Origin: Nepenthes gracilis
Taxonomy: Eukaryota; Streptophyta; Magnoliopsida; Caryophyllales; Nepenthaceae
Assembly: GCA_033239525.1 (NCBI GenBank)
Contig: BSYO01000004.1
Span: 3,224,001-3,288,000, forward strand
DNA length: 64,000 nt
Reading direction: 5' to 3'
Made by a program: the position numbers and the translations under genes. The notes under the pieces were generated by a model that ran no database searches, was not told the DNA's origin, and saw only the letters and a program-made list of their open reading frames with translations. Shown here one piece after another: positions 1 through 12,783 of the stretch (within the stretch, counting starts at the first letter, position 1; each line of letters starts with the position of its first letter).

Positions 1-2
1 GT

Positions 3-3000
3 TTACAGTATCTAGAAGCTATTCGTAAGCTGCAAAAGTTTGGATTCGAGCCAACTCGAACTGTCTATTTGTCATTTGTGCCTGATGAGGAGATTGGGGG
101 GCATGATGGAGCTGGTATGTTTGCTGAGTCTGACGTGTTTGAGAAAATGAACGTTGGGATTGTGCTTGATGAAGGATTGGCATCACCAGATGAGAATTAT
201 CGGGTATTTTATGCGGAGAGGTCGCCATGGTGGTTGGTGATTAAGGCTAGAGGAGCTCCTGGGCACGGGGCGAAGTTGTATGATAATACTGCTATGGAGA
301 ATTTGCTAAAGAGTATTGAGAATATTAGGAGGTTTCGGGCCTCACAATTTGATATGGTGAAGGCTGGCCTGAGGGTGGAAGGCGATGTTATTTCAGTTAA
401 CATGGTGTTTCTAAAAGCTGGCACACCTTCTCCCACTGTAAGCCTATTTCTTGATTTCCTGTATATGTATAATCCACTTATTTATGGATGACTTTTGACT
501 TTTCGCATTATACATGAGTATAATTACACTAGTTTTAAGCTGTTCTGTTTGTAGATACACTGAAATTTTTACTTGCCTAACTAACTGATTATATGTCATC
601 CAATAAAGTTCGAATTCTCTTACTCCACTTGTATATCATACAAATATTTCTTTCATTCAAGGGTGCCTAATATAACTAGTTCAGCACTGACTCAAAATTT
701 TTCTGAATGTATTTGTGCCTCTCATAGCATAGATACATCTGACTAAAAATCAAACTCAATACCAATTGAGATTAAAGTGACTCATTGTTAATATGTTTAA
801 CTATGCTTTTAGATATTTTGAACAAACTTATAAGTTGACGTGTCTGTAAAGTAAACCCAGCATGATAAGGTCTAATTTGCCGCCTTATATGAATAATTCT
901 CAGTATGTTAGATGGTCCAATATTTTGGTCGTTCATTGTATATTACAAGTTATTTTGGATCATTTATTTCCACTCTTATTGTGACACATTGTAAACTAAT
1001 GACCTCGAGTGATCATCTTTTTACCCTAAACAGTCACCATTTTTTTCAAGTCAAATTTTCTAATAAGAACATGTAATTTGATGCTGCAAATGAACTAGTT
1101 GCTCTAATGGCATCTTGGCTATGTTCTGTATTATTGAGAGTGAAATGCAATGTGTTCGAGTCATGTTTCATTGCCCTTTAACATTTTGAAAAACCTCAAA
1201 CTAAGCCACATTTATAAGTTAGATCATTAGCTAAGGGGTCTTAAATTGTTCTTCTTTATGTTTATGTGAGGTGGCTTATTTGAACACGTGTCTTGTGATC
1301 TTTTCAATTTGGTTCATGTATTCATGATGTAATTTTGAGGTCTCTACCTGGGAAAAGTTGTGGGAACATTGAGAAGAATACCTGTGGTGCTGGGCTTTAG
1401 GAGAACAGATCCTTGAAAGAATGGCATCGTGAGGGGTCTTGGCAGGTAGCTGGGTGGTAGACTGCCTACTTGCCAAGGCCAATGGCCTGAGTTCGAGGTA
1501 TGGACCCCACAATTTTACATCCCTTATCCCAGAAATTGGGGTGTTGCATCATATGAAGAGATAATAGTCGATGCATGTGCACACTCATATGGAGTTCCAT
1601 ATAAAATGAATTGCCTGTGAGCTTCTGAGTCATCTATTTGCATTCAATTTTATTAGTATTATATAACAATGGATCAGTGGGAGGTGTTAGCATCTAATGG
1701 ATTTACTAATTCTTTTCCTCATGATCTCAAGACCATGAGTTGGATGGCAATAGTTGCTCCTCTTCTCATAATTTTGATGTTGTTTCTCTGTTGGCCATAG
1801 GGTTTTGTCATGAATTTGCAACCCTCCGAAACTGAAGCAGGTTTTGACATTCGAGTCCCACCCACTTACAATGAAGAGTTTTTGGAAAAGAAAATTGCTG
1901 AAGAATGGGCCCCTGCAGCACGCAACATGACATTTGAGGTAAGAATTGCTTTGCAAGAGTTTGTACCATGGTCTGAATATTTTGTGCATCCTATCTAAAT
2001 AATAATGACAATGCATTATCAAAAGACTGTTTGCCAAGGTACAATAATCATCTAGACTAGATCTGCCAAACCAAGTGGAATAGCAAATCGGATTTACATA
2101 GCTGACCCCATTATGTGGGACTAAAGCTTTGATTTTGTTGACTAGATATGCCAACTATGATATTTAGCGGGGCTGTATATAGAACAAAATATTGGTATTG
2201 ACTCTCCTGATACCAATATGTTTCAGTACCGTAATAAAATTGCGATATATCAATTGATATTCCTTTCTTAGGTTATGATTCACAAAAAAAAATTATGTCC
2301 GATACCGATACATATTTTTTCAATATGTTTAATACCGATATAGCCACTACCAATACTTATATTTTCATCTGTAATATTATCTTTTAATGTTCTAGGAACC
2401 TGCAGGATAATGATGACTATATATTCTCAGTAAACCTTTCAATTTATCAGAAGTAAGATGCAAACTTACAGAGTATGTTGTACAATTTAATATGGCCGAC
2501 CTTGTTTGAGATGCCAAGTATCTGTGCACAAGCAGAATAGCTAAATATTTTGAAGTATACATTTCTGAGTTGGAAAGTCAAAAAATAAATTGTAAAAGAT
2601 ACACAGAGGGAAAGAAAGGAAGAAAGACACAACCACCTCATGACTGTAGTTATTTTAAATAGGTCACATTAGCACATATTAAGCTTGAGGATGGGTGGGA
2701 AAAGTTTGCCAGATTTATCTACAGAGATTGAATGCCTTGTATACTCTGTGTAGTCTGCCTAAGCTCATCCAAATATGTCAAAAGAAGTATGCATTGATTC
2801 ACTGTCTGCCATTTCTTTTGTTTGCATCAGAAATTGATGTATTTGTTTGTCACTATGGCTGATGTTTGCGATAGAAAAGCTGAAATATAGATACTTTTGC
2901 ATCATCTGCTTTCTAGTTCTGGTTTTCCATTTGCCTATTATCTAATTAGGATAATAGCTCAAGCAGTTTAAGCAGAAGGTTCCCGTGTTTGACAAATGGG

Positions 3001-3671
3001 GAAAGCCTGTCCTTACAGCTGCCAACAATTCGAACCCATGGTGGGTCCTTTTAGCCGAAGCTGTCCAAAAAGCTGATGGAAAACTTGGTAAGCCGGAAAT
3101 ATTTCCTGCCGCAACAGATGCACGTAGCTTTCGACAACTAGGATTTCCAGCTATTGGATTTTCCCCTATGGCAAACACTCCCATTCTACTGCATGATCAC
3201 AATGAGGTAATCTTTTATTTTATTGCTTTATGTGTAAAGGATATTTACGATGATTTAAACACTTAAAATATTGGCCAAAGTGAGCACATGTAAAAAAATA
3301 GAGTTAGTTAATGGTTGGGGGAAGAAAATGCAGGGTTAGGAAAACTTTGAATGAAATAATAAAAGATAATTTAAAACTACTTCTATTATTCAAGAATATT
3401 ACACTAAATTAAATGGACTGATGAAAACAAATTCATATAGCTTATCCCATTTAGTCGGATTTAAAACTTTGTTGTTATTGGTCGTTGTGTTATGTGTAGC
3501 GTACATTTACACTTTCTGTACATCTGATGTGATTATCACTTGTTTTGCTTGCTGCAGTTTCTCAATCAGGCTGAATATCTAAAAGGTGTTGACATATATG
3601 TGTCCATAATCAAAGCTTATGCATCATATGAAGGGCAAGCAGATGACAGTGCTTCCAAGGATGAGTTATAA
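3..3671 (+). CDS. ACY1: Aminoacylase-1 (N-acyl-L-amino-acid amidohydrolase), 5'-partial
   Basis: Zinc peptidase of the M20 family that hydrolyses N-acyl (mainly N-acetyl) L-amino acids to the free amino acid; probably cytosolic or in the secretory system. The exons I assign are 3-437, 1801-1938, 2964-3206 and 3558-3671. All junctions are GT-AG, the frame stays open throughout, and the gene ends at TAA 3669. The visible part is about 309 residues, against roughly 400-440 for the family; the first part, with the His/Asp metal ligands, lies left of the window. Exon 1 here shows the catalytic motif PDEEIGGHDG (general base Glu followed by metal-ligand Glu) and LDEG with the next metal-ligand Glu. 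The third visible exon shows SNPWW, the TDAR region and LLHDHNE with the C-terminal metal-ligand His. The 1363-base first visible intron contains a candidate SINE. Family assignment rests on motifs and overall resemblance to plant aminoacylase-1. Confidence 0.93.
1425..1630 (+). repeat. Candidate tRNA-derived SINE in an ACY1 intron
   Basis: A segment inside the intron 438-1800 has a pol III A-box-like stretch (TAGCTGGGTGGTAGACTGCC at 1448-1467). About 25 bases further on is a B-box-like stretch (GAGTTCGAGGTAT, starting near 1489). The spacing and order are those of a tRNA head. No acceptor stem closes and I could not find a clear target-site duplication, so the ends are approximate and the call is tentative. 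Confidence 0.4.
2180..2375. repeat. Dispersed GATATCGGTATCG-type degenerate repeat, copy 1
   Basis: Short, degenerate words built on GATA/TATC with CGATA and ATACCGATA recur in both orientations across this part of an ACY1 intron, for example TGATACCAATATG, GCGATATATCAATTGATAT and CCGATACCGATACATA. The same vocabulary appears in introns at 9355-9515, 17140-17300, 58500-58770 and 62080-62270. I see no coding potential. It may be a decayed palindromic MITE or satellite-like family. Confidence 0.5.
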
Positions 3672-5948
3672 ATAGAAGGGTTCTTTGCTCCCTTTACTGG
3701 AAGAATGCACCTGGCATTGCTTTTCAGCTATGATGTAAGAGAGAAAAAATAATTATCAATTTCTATTTCAGCTGAAGCGGATTTATATAGCTGAACCTAC
3801 CTAATAAGATATAAGACTTTCTTGTCAAACTTAAACATGTTGTACTAGTACCGGATGGATGAGAAGTCACCTTGTGACATTATTTTGTAGAATAATGTGA
3901 AGATTCTGTAAAGTTGTCATTTTTATTGTGTAAATTGAGTGTTCCTTAAATATTTCTTCTGTTTCCTGTTTCTGCTAATCTTGTCATGGATTTGTTTGGT
4001 CGAGCTATTGAACTGTACCATTGAACTGCTAATCTACTAAAATAATCAGACATTTAGATTTCGGCTTTTTATAAGCTTTTGTATATATTTTGATTTCCTT
4101 CGTTTTATTTATGGATGTATTGTTTATTATATATATATTGATACTTATTAAAATTTTGGCTCATGATTTTATTATTCTTACCCCTTCAAATTAGTAGGCT
4201 ACGAATATATTATAGGGAGTTTAGATACAGATTTAATTAAAGTTTAATATATTTTTGTGAGTATCAGTCTTATATTCGGATTGTATTCATATGGGGTGTA
4301 TTTTGGTATTGTTTGGGGCGACAACCAAAATGAGGATTATAAATTTTATTATTACATAATCAAAGTTTGGTTTATTGTCACTATTAGGATATTTATGGCT
4401 TTGGTTTGTAATGAACCGGTATTTGTATTAGTATTGTCATTGATTACTTTTTTACGATCGTTGGAGAATAGGTTACGATTATTTTGTTTGTTTTGATGAG
4501 TTATCGATGAAATCTTATGAATAATTTGTATTCTAAGTGATTATTATTGAATATTGAAGTCGTATAGATTGTTGTCAAGTCAAATCGAGATTTGTTAATT
4601 ATTTTAGTTATTGTTTTATTTTAAGATTTACTTATGTGAATCTTTTATATTCTAAATTATTATTATGACCTACTTTAATTCGAAACCCTAATAATTTGGA
4701 ATGGATAATCATTTAAAAAAATGTATTTTCATCAAACATTAAATAACTAAAAAACCATATTTATAAGTTAAAGCCACAAACAAATATCTTAATCCTTTTA
4801 CATTATGGGTTTTGAGATATAATATATTCGGTCTATTATATCGATTCTTTTTTGATAGATTATCACACTTAAACAATTTTTTCATATTCTATTTCCTTAG
4901 AAGGTCAAAAATAGCAATCTATGTAACAAAATTTATTGCATCAGAATAAGATCCCTAACTACCTAGTCTTATTAGACAAAAATAACTATCAAAATTAGAA
5001 AATGAATAAGAAGTATTATTAGTATAGCGTGCAATAAAGAATAAATATGAGACAATATATATTTATAAATAAAATAAAATGTTGAATTATATATGTATAT
5101 AAATATCAAATAAATTTTGATAAAAATACATATTTTTTTTTAAAAAAAAATCCAGCATAGTATAAGTTTTACATTAGTAAATGAAAATTAGATGATATCA
5201 AAAAGCTAAAATATGAAAAAAGACAAAAATGATAAGAAGGAAATCACTTAGTAAGAAGATAATACCACAGAGAATTTAAAAAGTAAATTGATTTGGAAAG
5301 AAAGTTCTTGAGAAAAAGGAAAAATAACCAATAATAGTCATCCCAAGCATGGATATATATAATAGAAATATAAAACACACATGAATATTTAAAAAAAATA
5401 ATAACAAATCAAATCCTATAAAAATACAACTATTATACAATTATTAATATCATTCATTTTATTCATTTATAATTATTTTGTAATTCATTTTTTATATGTA
5501 ATATCTATTTTATTTATTTATATTACACTTTTAATAGAGTCTGAACAAATAAATAATAGATTATAGCATTACTCTACCTATAGTATGTATAAGGCATCAT
5601 TCTTTGTGCAAAGAATACCTCTTGGTGTAATAGTAATGTGTTAAACAAATCATATTGTCTATAATATGACATAACCCATAATAAATAGTATCAAACTGTA
5701 TATAGTATTATTTAATATTTCATATTATATCAAGCTTGCAGTCGTGTTGGCCTGTCGCACGATTGGGCATGTCAGGTATAGCCTGTTTGTGATAAGGTTT
5801 GGTGAATGGAGAAAGAACATGAGAAAGTGATAAAAATAAAAAATTAATTTTATTTTAATATATGGATTGTGCCGTCGTATTGGCCAATAATGAGGCATAG
5901 CCCATGGATGTGTTCGATCTAATACATCATGGGTCACGTGCCATGTTA
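3672..5948. other. Intergenic spacer, AT-rich
   Basis: Everything from the ACY1 stop codon to the start of the duplicated unit. The first few hundred bases should include the ACY1 3' UTR. The rest is strongly AT-rich with long A and T runs. Short open frames, such as the one at 4257-4496, resemble no family I know and have no codon structure. Around 5740-5920 there are two loosely similar GC-richer patches (GTCGTGTTGGCC near 5743 and GTCGTATTGGCC near 5874) that may be remnants of a mobile element. Confidence 0.6.
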
Positions 5949-6074
5949 AGCTGAAATTGACATAACTCCGTTACAAAAATATCGAGCCAATATGACTATC
6001 TTAAAATAAACAATGAGTACGATACATTTAATATTTTTAGACCATGGTATCTCTGCCAATGGTAGACAGTACCG

Positions 6075-6205
6075 CAAGCAACAATAGGTTGAGGTTCATT
6101 TCTTCGCCGCTCACGCAGAGGGTTGGTTCTTTTTTCAGTGTGCCCAGTCCACAAGCAACAATAGATTGAGTTGAATGTCTTCGCCGCTCACGCAGAGGGT
6201 TGGTT
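6075..6205 (+). repeat. 77-bp-period direct repeat upstream of the coiled-coil gene (unit A)
   Basis: The words CAAGCAACAATAG and TTCGCCGCTCACGCAGAGGG occur in the same order at 6075-6128 and again at 6152-6205, a period of 77 bases. The repeat lies 280-410 bases upstream of the start codon, in what should be promoter or 5' UTR. I do not find this duplicated arrangement in unit B. Confidence 0.8.
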
Positions 6206-6487
6206 ATTTCGATTCTTCCTTTTCGTTCCTTAATTATCGAATTCTCTCGATTCTCTTCGCAAAACTGAAAACCAATCCCCATCCATCAGAGAAGAACGAC
6301 GTCTGCCAGCGATTCTGGGCAAATTGGGATTCAATTCCTACTTCTTCGTGTCCCAAGACCGGCGATCTAGGCAACACGAGTGGCCTTCAAGTCATAGAAA
6401 GCTGTTGCCTAGTAATAATTGATACTGTCCCACAATATTTTCGTAGTATAATTTCTGTAGATTTAGAGTGAGTGAGTTAGAGAGAGA

Positions 6488-9400
6488 ATGTCGCTGAGGA
6501 TAAAAGCAGTGGTGGATAAGTTTGTGCAGGAGCTGAAAGAAGCACTGGATGCCGACATACAAGACCGAATCATGAAAGAGAGAGAGATGCAGAGTTATAT
6601 CGAAGAGCGTGAGCGTGAAGTCGCCGAGCGCGAAGCTGCTTGGAAGGCCGAGCTCTCTCGTCGTGAGGTATTTTTCTCTTATTCAATCGAATTCTCCGAC
6701 TTTTTTGAAACCATCAATTATTTTCTTCTTCCCTTCTGCATTGGTTGGCCATGAAGCTCTCAATTAGCACATGGAATCTTGATTGTCAATAAAAATAATT
6801 CTGGTTTTATAAGTGGTTGTTAATGACTACGTTGTGTTGTATACATTTATCTTCGATGCATGATACAAGATGATTTATCAGTAGAAATTCTTATTCTTAA
6901 ATAGAAATAAAAATGGGACTGTAAAAGGGGTTGAGCGGTCTGCTCGGGATTTAATCCCATGACAGCGTGCCTCATTCTAGTCGATGAGAATGATAATTGA
7001 GAAATTAGTTTCGACAAAAGTGACTAATAGTTTTGGACAGATGGAGTATTTCTCGATAGTCAGGGCGTTGCTATATGGCTCCAAATTATATTCTCTGGCA
7101 CTGTTTCTTTGGCCACTATCATGCTTTGAGATTGCCATTGTTGCTAGAACCTGACACCTCACTGTCTCTTTCTTACTGATTTGTTCAAGCAGGGGTGTTA
7201 TGCTGTGAAACCAATGTTAGGCTCTGCTAAGCGTCTAATACATGCCTTAGCTTCACTAAAGAAAAAGTGAGACTCACGCATTTATGCCCTCTTGAAAATG
7301 AAAGGCCGCCTGCTGATTATATGCTATTCTTGTTTGTCTAGTTGAAGGAAATGTGTCATTGTAAATTTCCTTTTAGTTTTTTTCTTTCTTCTTTTGTTGT
7401 GTGTGTACGTGGGGGAGAGGGAAGGAGAAATGTTTTTGAAGTCCTGTTTGTTTTTGCTGTTGTGCAGGAAATAGTGTATTTGATGTATTGCGAACAGTAT
7501 AAGATGAGCGAAGCTGAAAATCTATTTAGTTAGCTTGGAGGATAATTTGGAAGATTGACCCACCCAGAAATCTTTTAGATGGAATGAAAGTCTTTACTAA
7601 CAAATATGGGTCATGCAATCTAATTCTACAGTTTCTTTGGGGTGAGAAATCGTCTTTTAAGTCCTGTTTGTTTCAGCTGTTGCACAGGAAGTACTATTTT
7701 TGACTTATTGCGAAGAGTATAAGACGAGCATAACTGAAAATCTACTAAGGTATCTCAGTACCTAATTTGGAAGATTGGTCCACCAAGAAATTTTTTGAGA
7801 TGGAATGAAGTCTATAATAATATCGGTCATTTAATCTAATTCTACAGTTTATTTGGATTGAAGTGGTGAAGAAGGAAATGGGAGCGAACATCCCTTATTT
7901 GGATGAAGTGTGGAGAGTAGTGCAGGGATTCCCAATTACAATAGCCACCACTTCAATATGGTGAGATCCGGAGATGAAAGGATTCCTTGATTACTTTCAC
8001 ATTTTCTTGGTTTACTGCTTTGTCATATCAGTGAAACGGCATCAAAGTGGAAACTTAAGGTACCCTAGTCATGTGGTATTATCTCTATTGCTCTCTTCTC
8101 TTGGCTGGTTATCTAAACAATCAAAGTGGTCTTACCCTTCTCTCCCTCCTCCCACCTACAATTTTGAAATATCTCTCCTCCGGCCTCAGTTGTTATTGAC
8201 ATAAACTATTACTTAAATTGTGACAATATAATCATGTATTAGTTGCGGGCATAGTATTGTGCTGTACTCAACTTTAGACAGCCCCACTCTTCATGACACT
8301 CAAATGATGCTGAGATGTTTGAAAGTCAGTTCATACACATACAAGGAATTTTCTAGCCATGTGGTTAGTGATTATATTGCGTTGAATACCACTATGCCTT
8401 TCAAATATCTTAATCCAAGACTGCTCCTGTAACTCACTAACAAAATGGAAATCATGTAGATTCTATTTTCAGTTGGATAACTGTCTTGTACTCTAATTAT
8501 CTTCAGTTATTGACTACAAGATGAGATGATTTCCAAGTTCCTGCATCATCTTCCAGTCGGTGTAAGTGCTTAAGAAGGGAATTTACATTTCTAAATTCTT
8601 GCGACTTTTATCTGGAGATGGGAATTTGCTAGACCATTCACAAGAATCGGTTTGTATTCAAATTTGTATTCAATTTGCAGAAAGAAATTTGGGGTTCTAT
8701 TAGTTGAAGACATTTAGGGTTCTGATAGTTGTCATTTAACCAAGTAGTGAAGAATTTTGAAATCAAGAGTAACCTGAAGGTCCCACTTATCCAAAGTAAA
8801 TGTCCTGGTTTTAATTCCCACCTACCCATTTCCTTCCTCCCGATCTACCCATCAAATAGAAGTGGAGAACTAGAAAAGCCATTTTAGGATCTATGCTATC
8901 AGAACTGGAACTTATAAAGAGGAAATTCATCTTGGAATTCAAGTAAACAGAGAATAGATACTCACAAGCTACTGTTTTCCAAGGTGTTATTCTGTACACC
9001 TGTTTCTGAGATCTGTTCTGCGGGCAACCTTTGTCTAGTTTGCGTTTTCTGAAGGATCAAGTGTAGACCTGTGGGAGTCCAGGACCTGGAGGCCTGCTTT
9101 ATTTTGCCCGCCCTCTGTCTCTAACTTGTTGGTTTTGTTCCCTTATCTTCATTTTTTCTTTTTTTTTTTTGGGGGAGGGGAGTAAAGGTAAGAATAGAAA
9201 CGGAACGTGAATTAAAGTGAATAATTTTTGACCATTTTGTCTTCCCTCAACTGGCCCTATCTAGGTCTTACCGGCAAACCACCAAATAAGCATCCTATTG
9301 GCCATAAATTCTGTTGTTATCTCTCCTGCACTAAGAAAAAGCCCAATTCATGGAATAAAATATTGGCCTGATATTGTGACAAAATCGAGATATATTGTCT

Positions 9401-10127
9401 TATCAGCCAATATAATGGTCGATATTGCCCCTTAGTTTCAATTTGCAAATAAAATTTGCATATGATATCAGTCGGTATTACTTGATACAGCCAATATTGA
9501 TATTTTGATCTATCCACCTGCTTCTACTTTGTCAAATGGTGCGAGTCAGATATAACATCAATAATAGCATTGTAAATTATCCAAGGCCTGCAAAATGAAA
9601 TCTCGATGATCTTGAATGACTACATCACTAATACTGCGCTTATTCCCATCCTCATTCCTATTGCTTCAGCTTTCAAGCTTCAGCTTTCAAGCTTCACATT
9701 TTTTCTCTTCTTGTGATACATAGGGCTGCCTGCATTATACTCCCGTTAAAGCTCCCCAAAACCACCCCCTTCGAAAAAAAAAAATAGAGCCTATGAAAAA
9801 AGATTCTGGCAAATTTTGAGTAGTCTCTGAGATCAATTGCAACGGTATTATTATTACTTTTTATTTTGGAGCATATTCTTGAGTAAAAATTATCAATGTT
9901 CATCTGCTCAAGATTTGGCCTTCACATGCATTGTGTACATTCTTATGTTGCAGGCAGAGATTGCTCGGCAAGAAGCTAGGCTGAAGATGGAGAAGGAAAA
10001 TCTGGAGAAAGAGAAAAGTGTTCTGATGGGAACTGCATCTAATCAAGACAACCAAGACGGTGCTCTTGAAATCACTGTCAGCGGTGAGAAGTATCGATGC
10101 CTCAGGTTTGCAAAAGCAAAGAAATAA
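6488..10127 (+). CDS. Small coiled-coil protein, conserved in plants (intact copy, unit A)
   Basis: Two exons, 6488-6667 and 9954-10127, with a GT-AG phase-0 intron of 3286 bases, encode 117 residues. The start is the first ATG after a purine-rich leader (GAGAGAGA). Exon 1 begins MSLRIKAVVDKFVQELKEAL. It is followed by a heptad-like, highly charged helix (EREREVAEREAAWKAELSRR) that continues through exon 2 (IARQEARLKMEKENLEKEK). The protein ends in a conserved tail, SGEKYRCLRFAKAKK. The visible structure is one long coiled coil with a basic C terminus, without a signal peptide or membrane segment. The sequence looks like a widespread short plant family, but I cannot name a function. The intron carries no coding sequence that I can support. 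Confidence 0.85.
9355..9515. repeat. Dispersed GATATCGGTATCG-type repeat, copy 2 (unit A intron)
   Basis: Words such as TGATATTGTGACAAAATCGA, GATATATTG, GGTCGATATTGCC, GATATCAGTCGGTATTACTTG and GATACAGCCAATATTGATA fill this intron segment. The counterpart in unit B is at about 17140-17300, so this copy was present before the duplication. Confidence 0.5.
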
Positions 10128-12306
10128 GGCTTATTTGTTGAAGGAATTTTCAGCCGGGGTAAAAATCTTCTCGCCTCTGCTCCTTTGTTTACCAACGATC
10201 CAATGATTTTGTCCATTTTAGCCAATCATTTGGATTACATGGATGCATAAATCTGTAAATCCTATTACTAGTATGATCGAATTCAACAACAAAAGAAGGG
10301 ATGTGTCGATGAACAAAAGGTTATTACTGGTATTCTTTTGTGCAGGTTTTAGAATTGGTTTGCCTGTGTGTTGTGGAAAACTCAGCTATTGATTTGGTTA
10401 TGATGATATACTCATCTGTTGATTAACAATATAGCAAGTGTGCAAATTCAGCTGACATTATTACTTATTTTATCCTTTTTATTTAAAATTTTCTGTCAAA
10501 TATTTCATTTTTGACAAAAACTCAGTAGTGTTGTGAAGCAAGTAGGAGAGACGAAGAAAAAAAAACTGAAATGAGGAGAAGAAACAAAAGAAGGATCAGA
10601 GAGAAAAGAAGTAGAGATTAGGAGAGAAAGAATAAACTAGAGAAAGAGAGATCACGAGAGAGAAAAAGAAATTACAATCACTTAATATTTTATTCAACTC
10701 ATTAATTATGTTTCAAATAATAGAGTTTATGATCATTATATAGAGAAATCATAATCTTATGATAATTTAAAAATAAAATAATTGTCTAATTAAATATGAC
10801 TTAATTTTTTAAAATAAAAATAAAATCTTACAGATAAGATAAAATAAAATAAAATAAAATAAAATATTTTTTAATTACAAATCAAATCAAATCTTTTCTT
10901 AATTAAATAAAACTAAATCTTTTCTAATTTGAAATATTTTTGATTCCACGTCATGTTGGCATGAAGACGGCCCAGAACCGATTCTGTACTCTTAACACGT
11001 CCTCTCACACAAATGTCTTTTTAAACAGGAGACCTGGATCAAATATGTAAGTTTATTATATATTATATGCCGATAATAATAATAATAAAATGAGAGTTTT
11101 AGAAATCTAACATAAAAAGTTTATCTGATCAAATATTGATCAGATGTCATATTAAGCAATTAACATCTAATGGGTTTGGTTTAAGAATGAATTTGATTTT
11201 CAGTTGTGTGTCAAACTCTCTCCATGGCAGATGCTTGTTTCTAGGCAGATCTAAACCAATTAGTAAGACTGGATCAAGTTGCTTTGTAGGGAAGCTGAGT
11301 TTCTTCAGATGACAAGAAAAGGAAATTGTTCACCTGAAAAATGTTGGGTAGATCTTGCCCACACATTTCATACAGGGTACTTTCTCTTAATCTTAGCCGT
11401 TGATTCACAATTTTATCATTATAATTTTATTAATTTAAAATATCTAATTTAAATTAATTTTTTAAAATAGTTAAACTATTATTATTTATTATTTTAGTTA
11501 GCAGCTGAAAATAAGAAAAGTAAATTGATCAAGATTTTTTGAGGTCATAAATATAGGGTCCATTTTATGCTGAATGGTGGCCCCATAAATGATATTTTCA
11601 TATTAATGACTATGATAATTGTTAGATATCTGAGTTTTATTACTATTATATATATTAATTGTTTTAAAATTATTAAAAATATGTGTAAATTTTATTTTAT
11701 TTTAATTTTTTTATTTTTATATTAAAAATAATAATTTTAATATAATTAAATATATAAATAATATTATTTTTAAAAGATATTATTTGTACTCTTTGAAATC
11801 CAATTACCAGACACTGCCCCTGTCCTATTGGTCAGAAACATGTGAAAAATATGAGAACAGTAGATATTGGTACTCAGAATATTTATTGGTCATAAATAGA
11901 TTGTACGAATAATAATTTTTTTTTTTAAAAAAAAAAGAGACCTTATTTTAAGAGAGAATTATTAAACGAAAAGATTATATATTTTTTTTTCATATTTTTC
12001 CTAAAAATATGTTCAAATTTTTTAAGTCAAGACGGACAACTATATAATAAATTAAAATACTTATATTTTTTAGAAATATAATATTAAATTGAATAAATTA
12101 ACAAAATAATTAATATAATAAATTACATTTGATGAAAAATTAAAAGTTTTATTATTAGTGAGTTATATTTTGAAATTAATAAATGTAAATTTGTCTAATT
12201 TTTATTAATATAATGTGCTGTTCCTTTATTATATTTCAAATTCACTGTACGGCTTCACTTTAGTGTCAACCAATTAACAGAAAATATCATTTCTCCCTGA
12301 AACCGC
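10128..12306. other. Spacer between coiled-coil gene and phosphatase fragment (unit A)
   Basis: It starts with the 3' UTR of the coiled-coil gene. A purine-rich run (GA-rich, about 10535-10670) follows, then a long AT-rich stretch with AAAATAAAAT-type runs near 10835-10870. A moderately complex segment (10930-11400) precedes another AT-rich stretch. The same sequence recurs in unit B at about 17890-20060 with small indels. I see no gene in it. The last few hundred bases before 12784 should hold the promoter of the phosphatase exon. Confidence 0.6.
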
Positions 12307-12581
12307 GGATTCAGGGGGGTCCTTCTCCCTTGTGGAGAAGGACCCTCATTCTCCCTATATTAGCCGTCGGATTAAAATCCGACGGTTTTCTTTTTTAAAA
12401 AAAAAAATTGTTAAATTTAAAAATAAAAAATATTAAAATATATATTTTGATAATTAAAAATAAAAAAATATTATAAAAAAATAAAAAATAAAAAATATAT
12501 GTCTTTTATGATAAAATAAAAACCGTCGAATTTTTTAATTTGACGGTTGACAGTGGGAGGAGGACCCCCGCCCGAAAGCGC
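12298..12581. mobile_element. 266-bp Mutator-like MITE, inserted only in unit A
   Basis: Unit B has the uninterrupted site TGAAACCGCAGGCCATTG (20061-20078). Unit A has TGAAACCGC (12298-12306), then 266 extra bases (12307-12572), then CGAAAGCGC (12573-12581). This is a 9-base target-site duplication with two mismatches, the length typical of Mutator-like elements. The element ends are imperfect inverted repeats: GGGGGGTCCTTCTCCC near the left end, against GCGGGGGTCCTCCTCCC read on the opposite strand from the right end. Inside each end is a small palindrome based on CCGTCGGATT/AATCCGACGG. The core is AT-rich and non-coding. The empty site in unit B shows that the insertion followed the duplication. 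Confidence 0.75.
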
Positions 12582-12783
12582 AGGGCATTGATTTGATTGT
12601 CAGAAACTGCATAACAAAGCAGATCTGGAGAGCTGTGATCGGTCATCGTATCCCCTCTCTTCAACACGCAGATTCCATTCGTTTTCTCCTTCTTCTGGAC
12701 GTTTCGGGCTGATTTCTCCGTAAAAAAAAGCTGTATCCATCGTCAGGAGGATCAAAACAGGAGCGATAAAGAGGGAGAAGAGA

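Noticed and set aside
4257..4496. Open frame of 79 codons in the spacer after ACY1
   Set aside because: No recognisable family, AT-driven codon use, and a non-ATG start; most likely chance.
7342..7533. 63-codon frame present in both units (7342-7533 and 15123-15314)
   Set aside because: It lies inside the large intron of the coiled-coil gene. Its conservation is explained by the recent duplication of the whole block.
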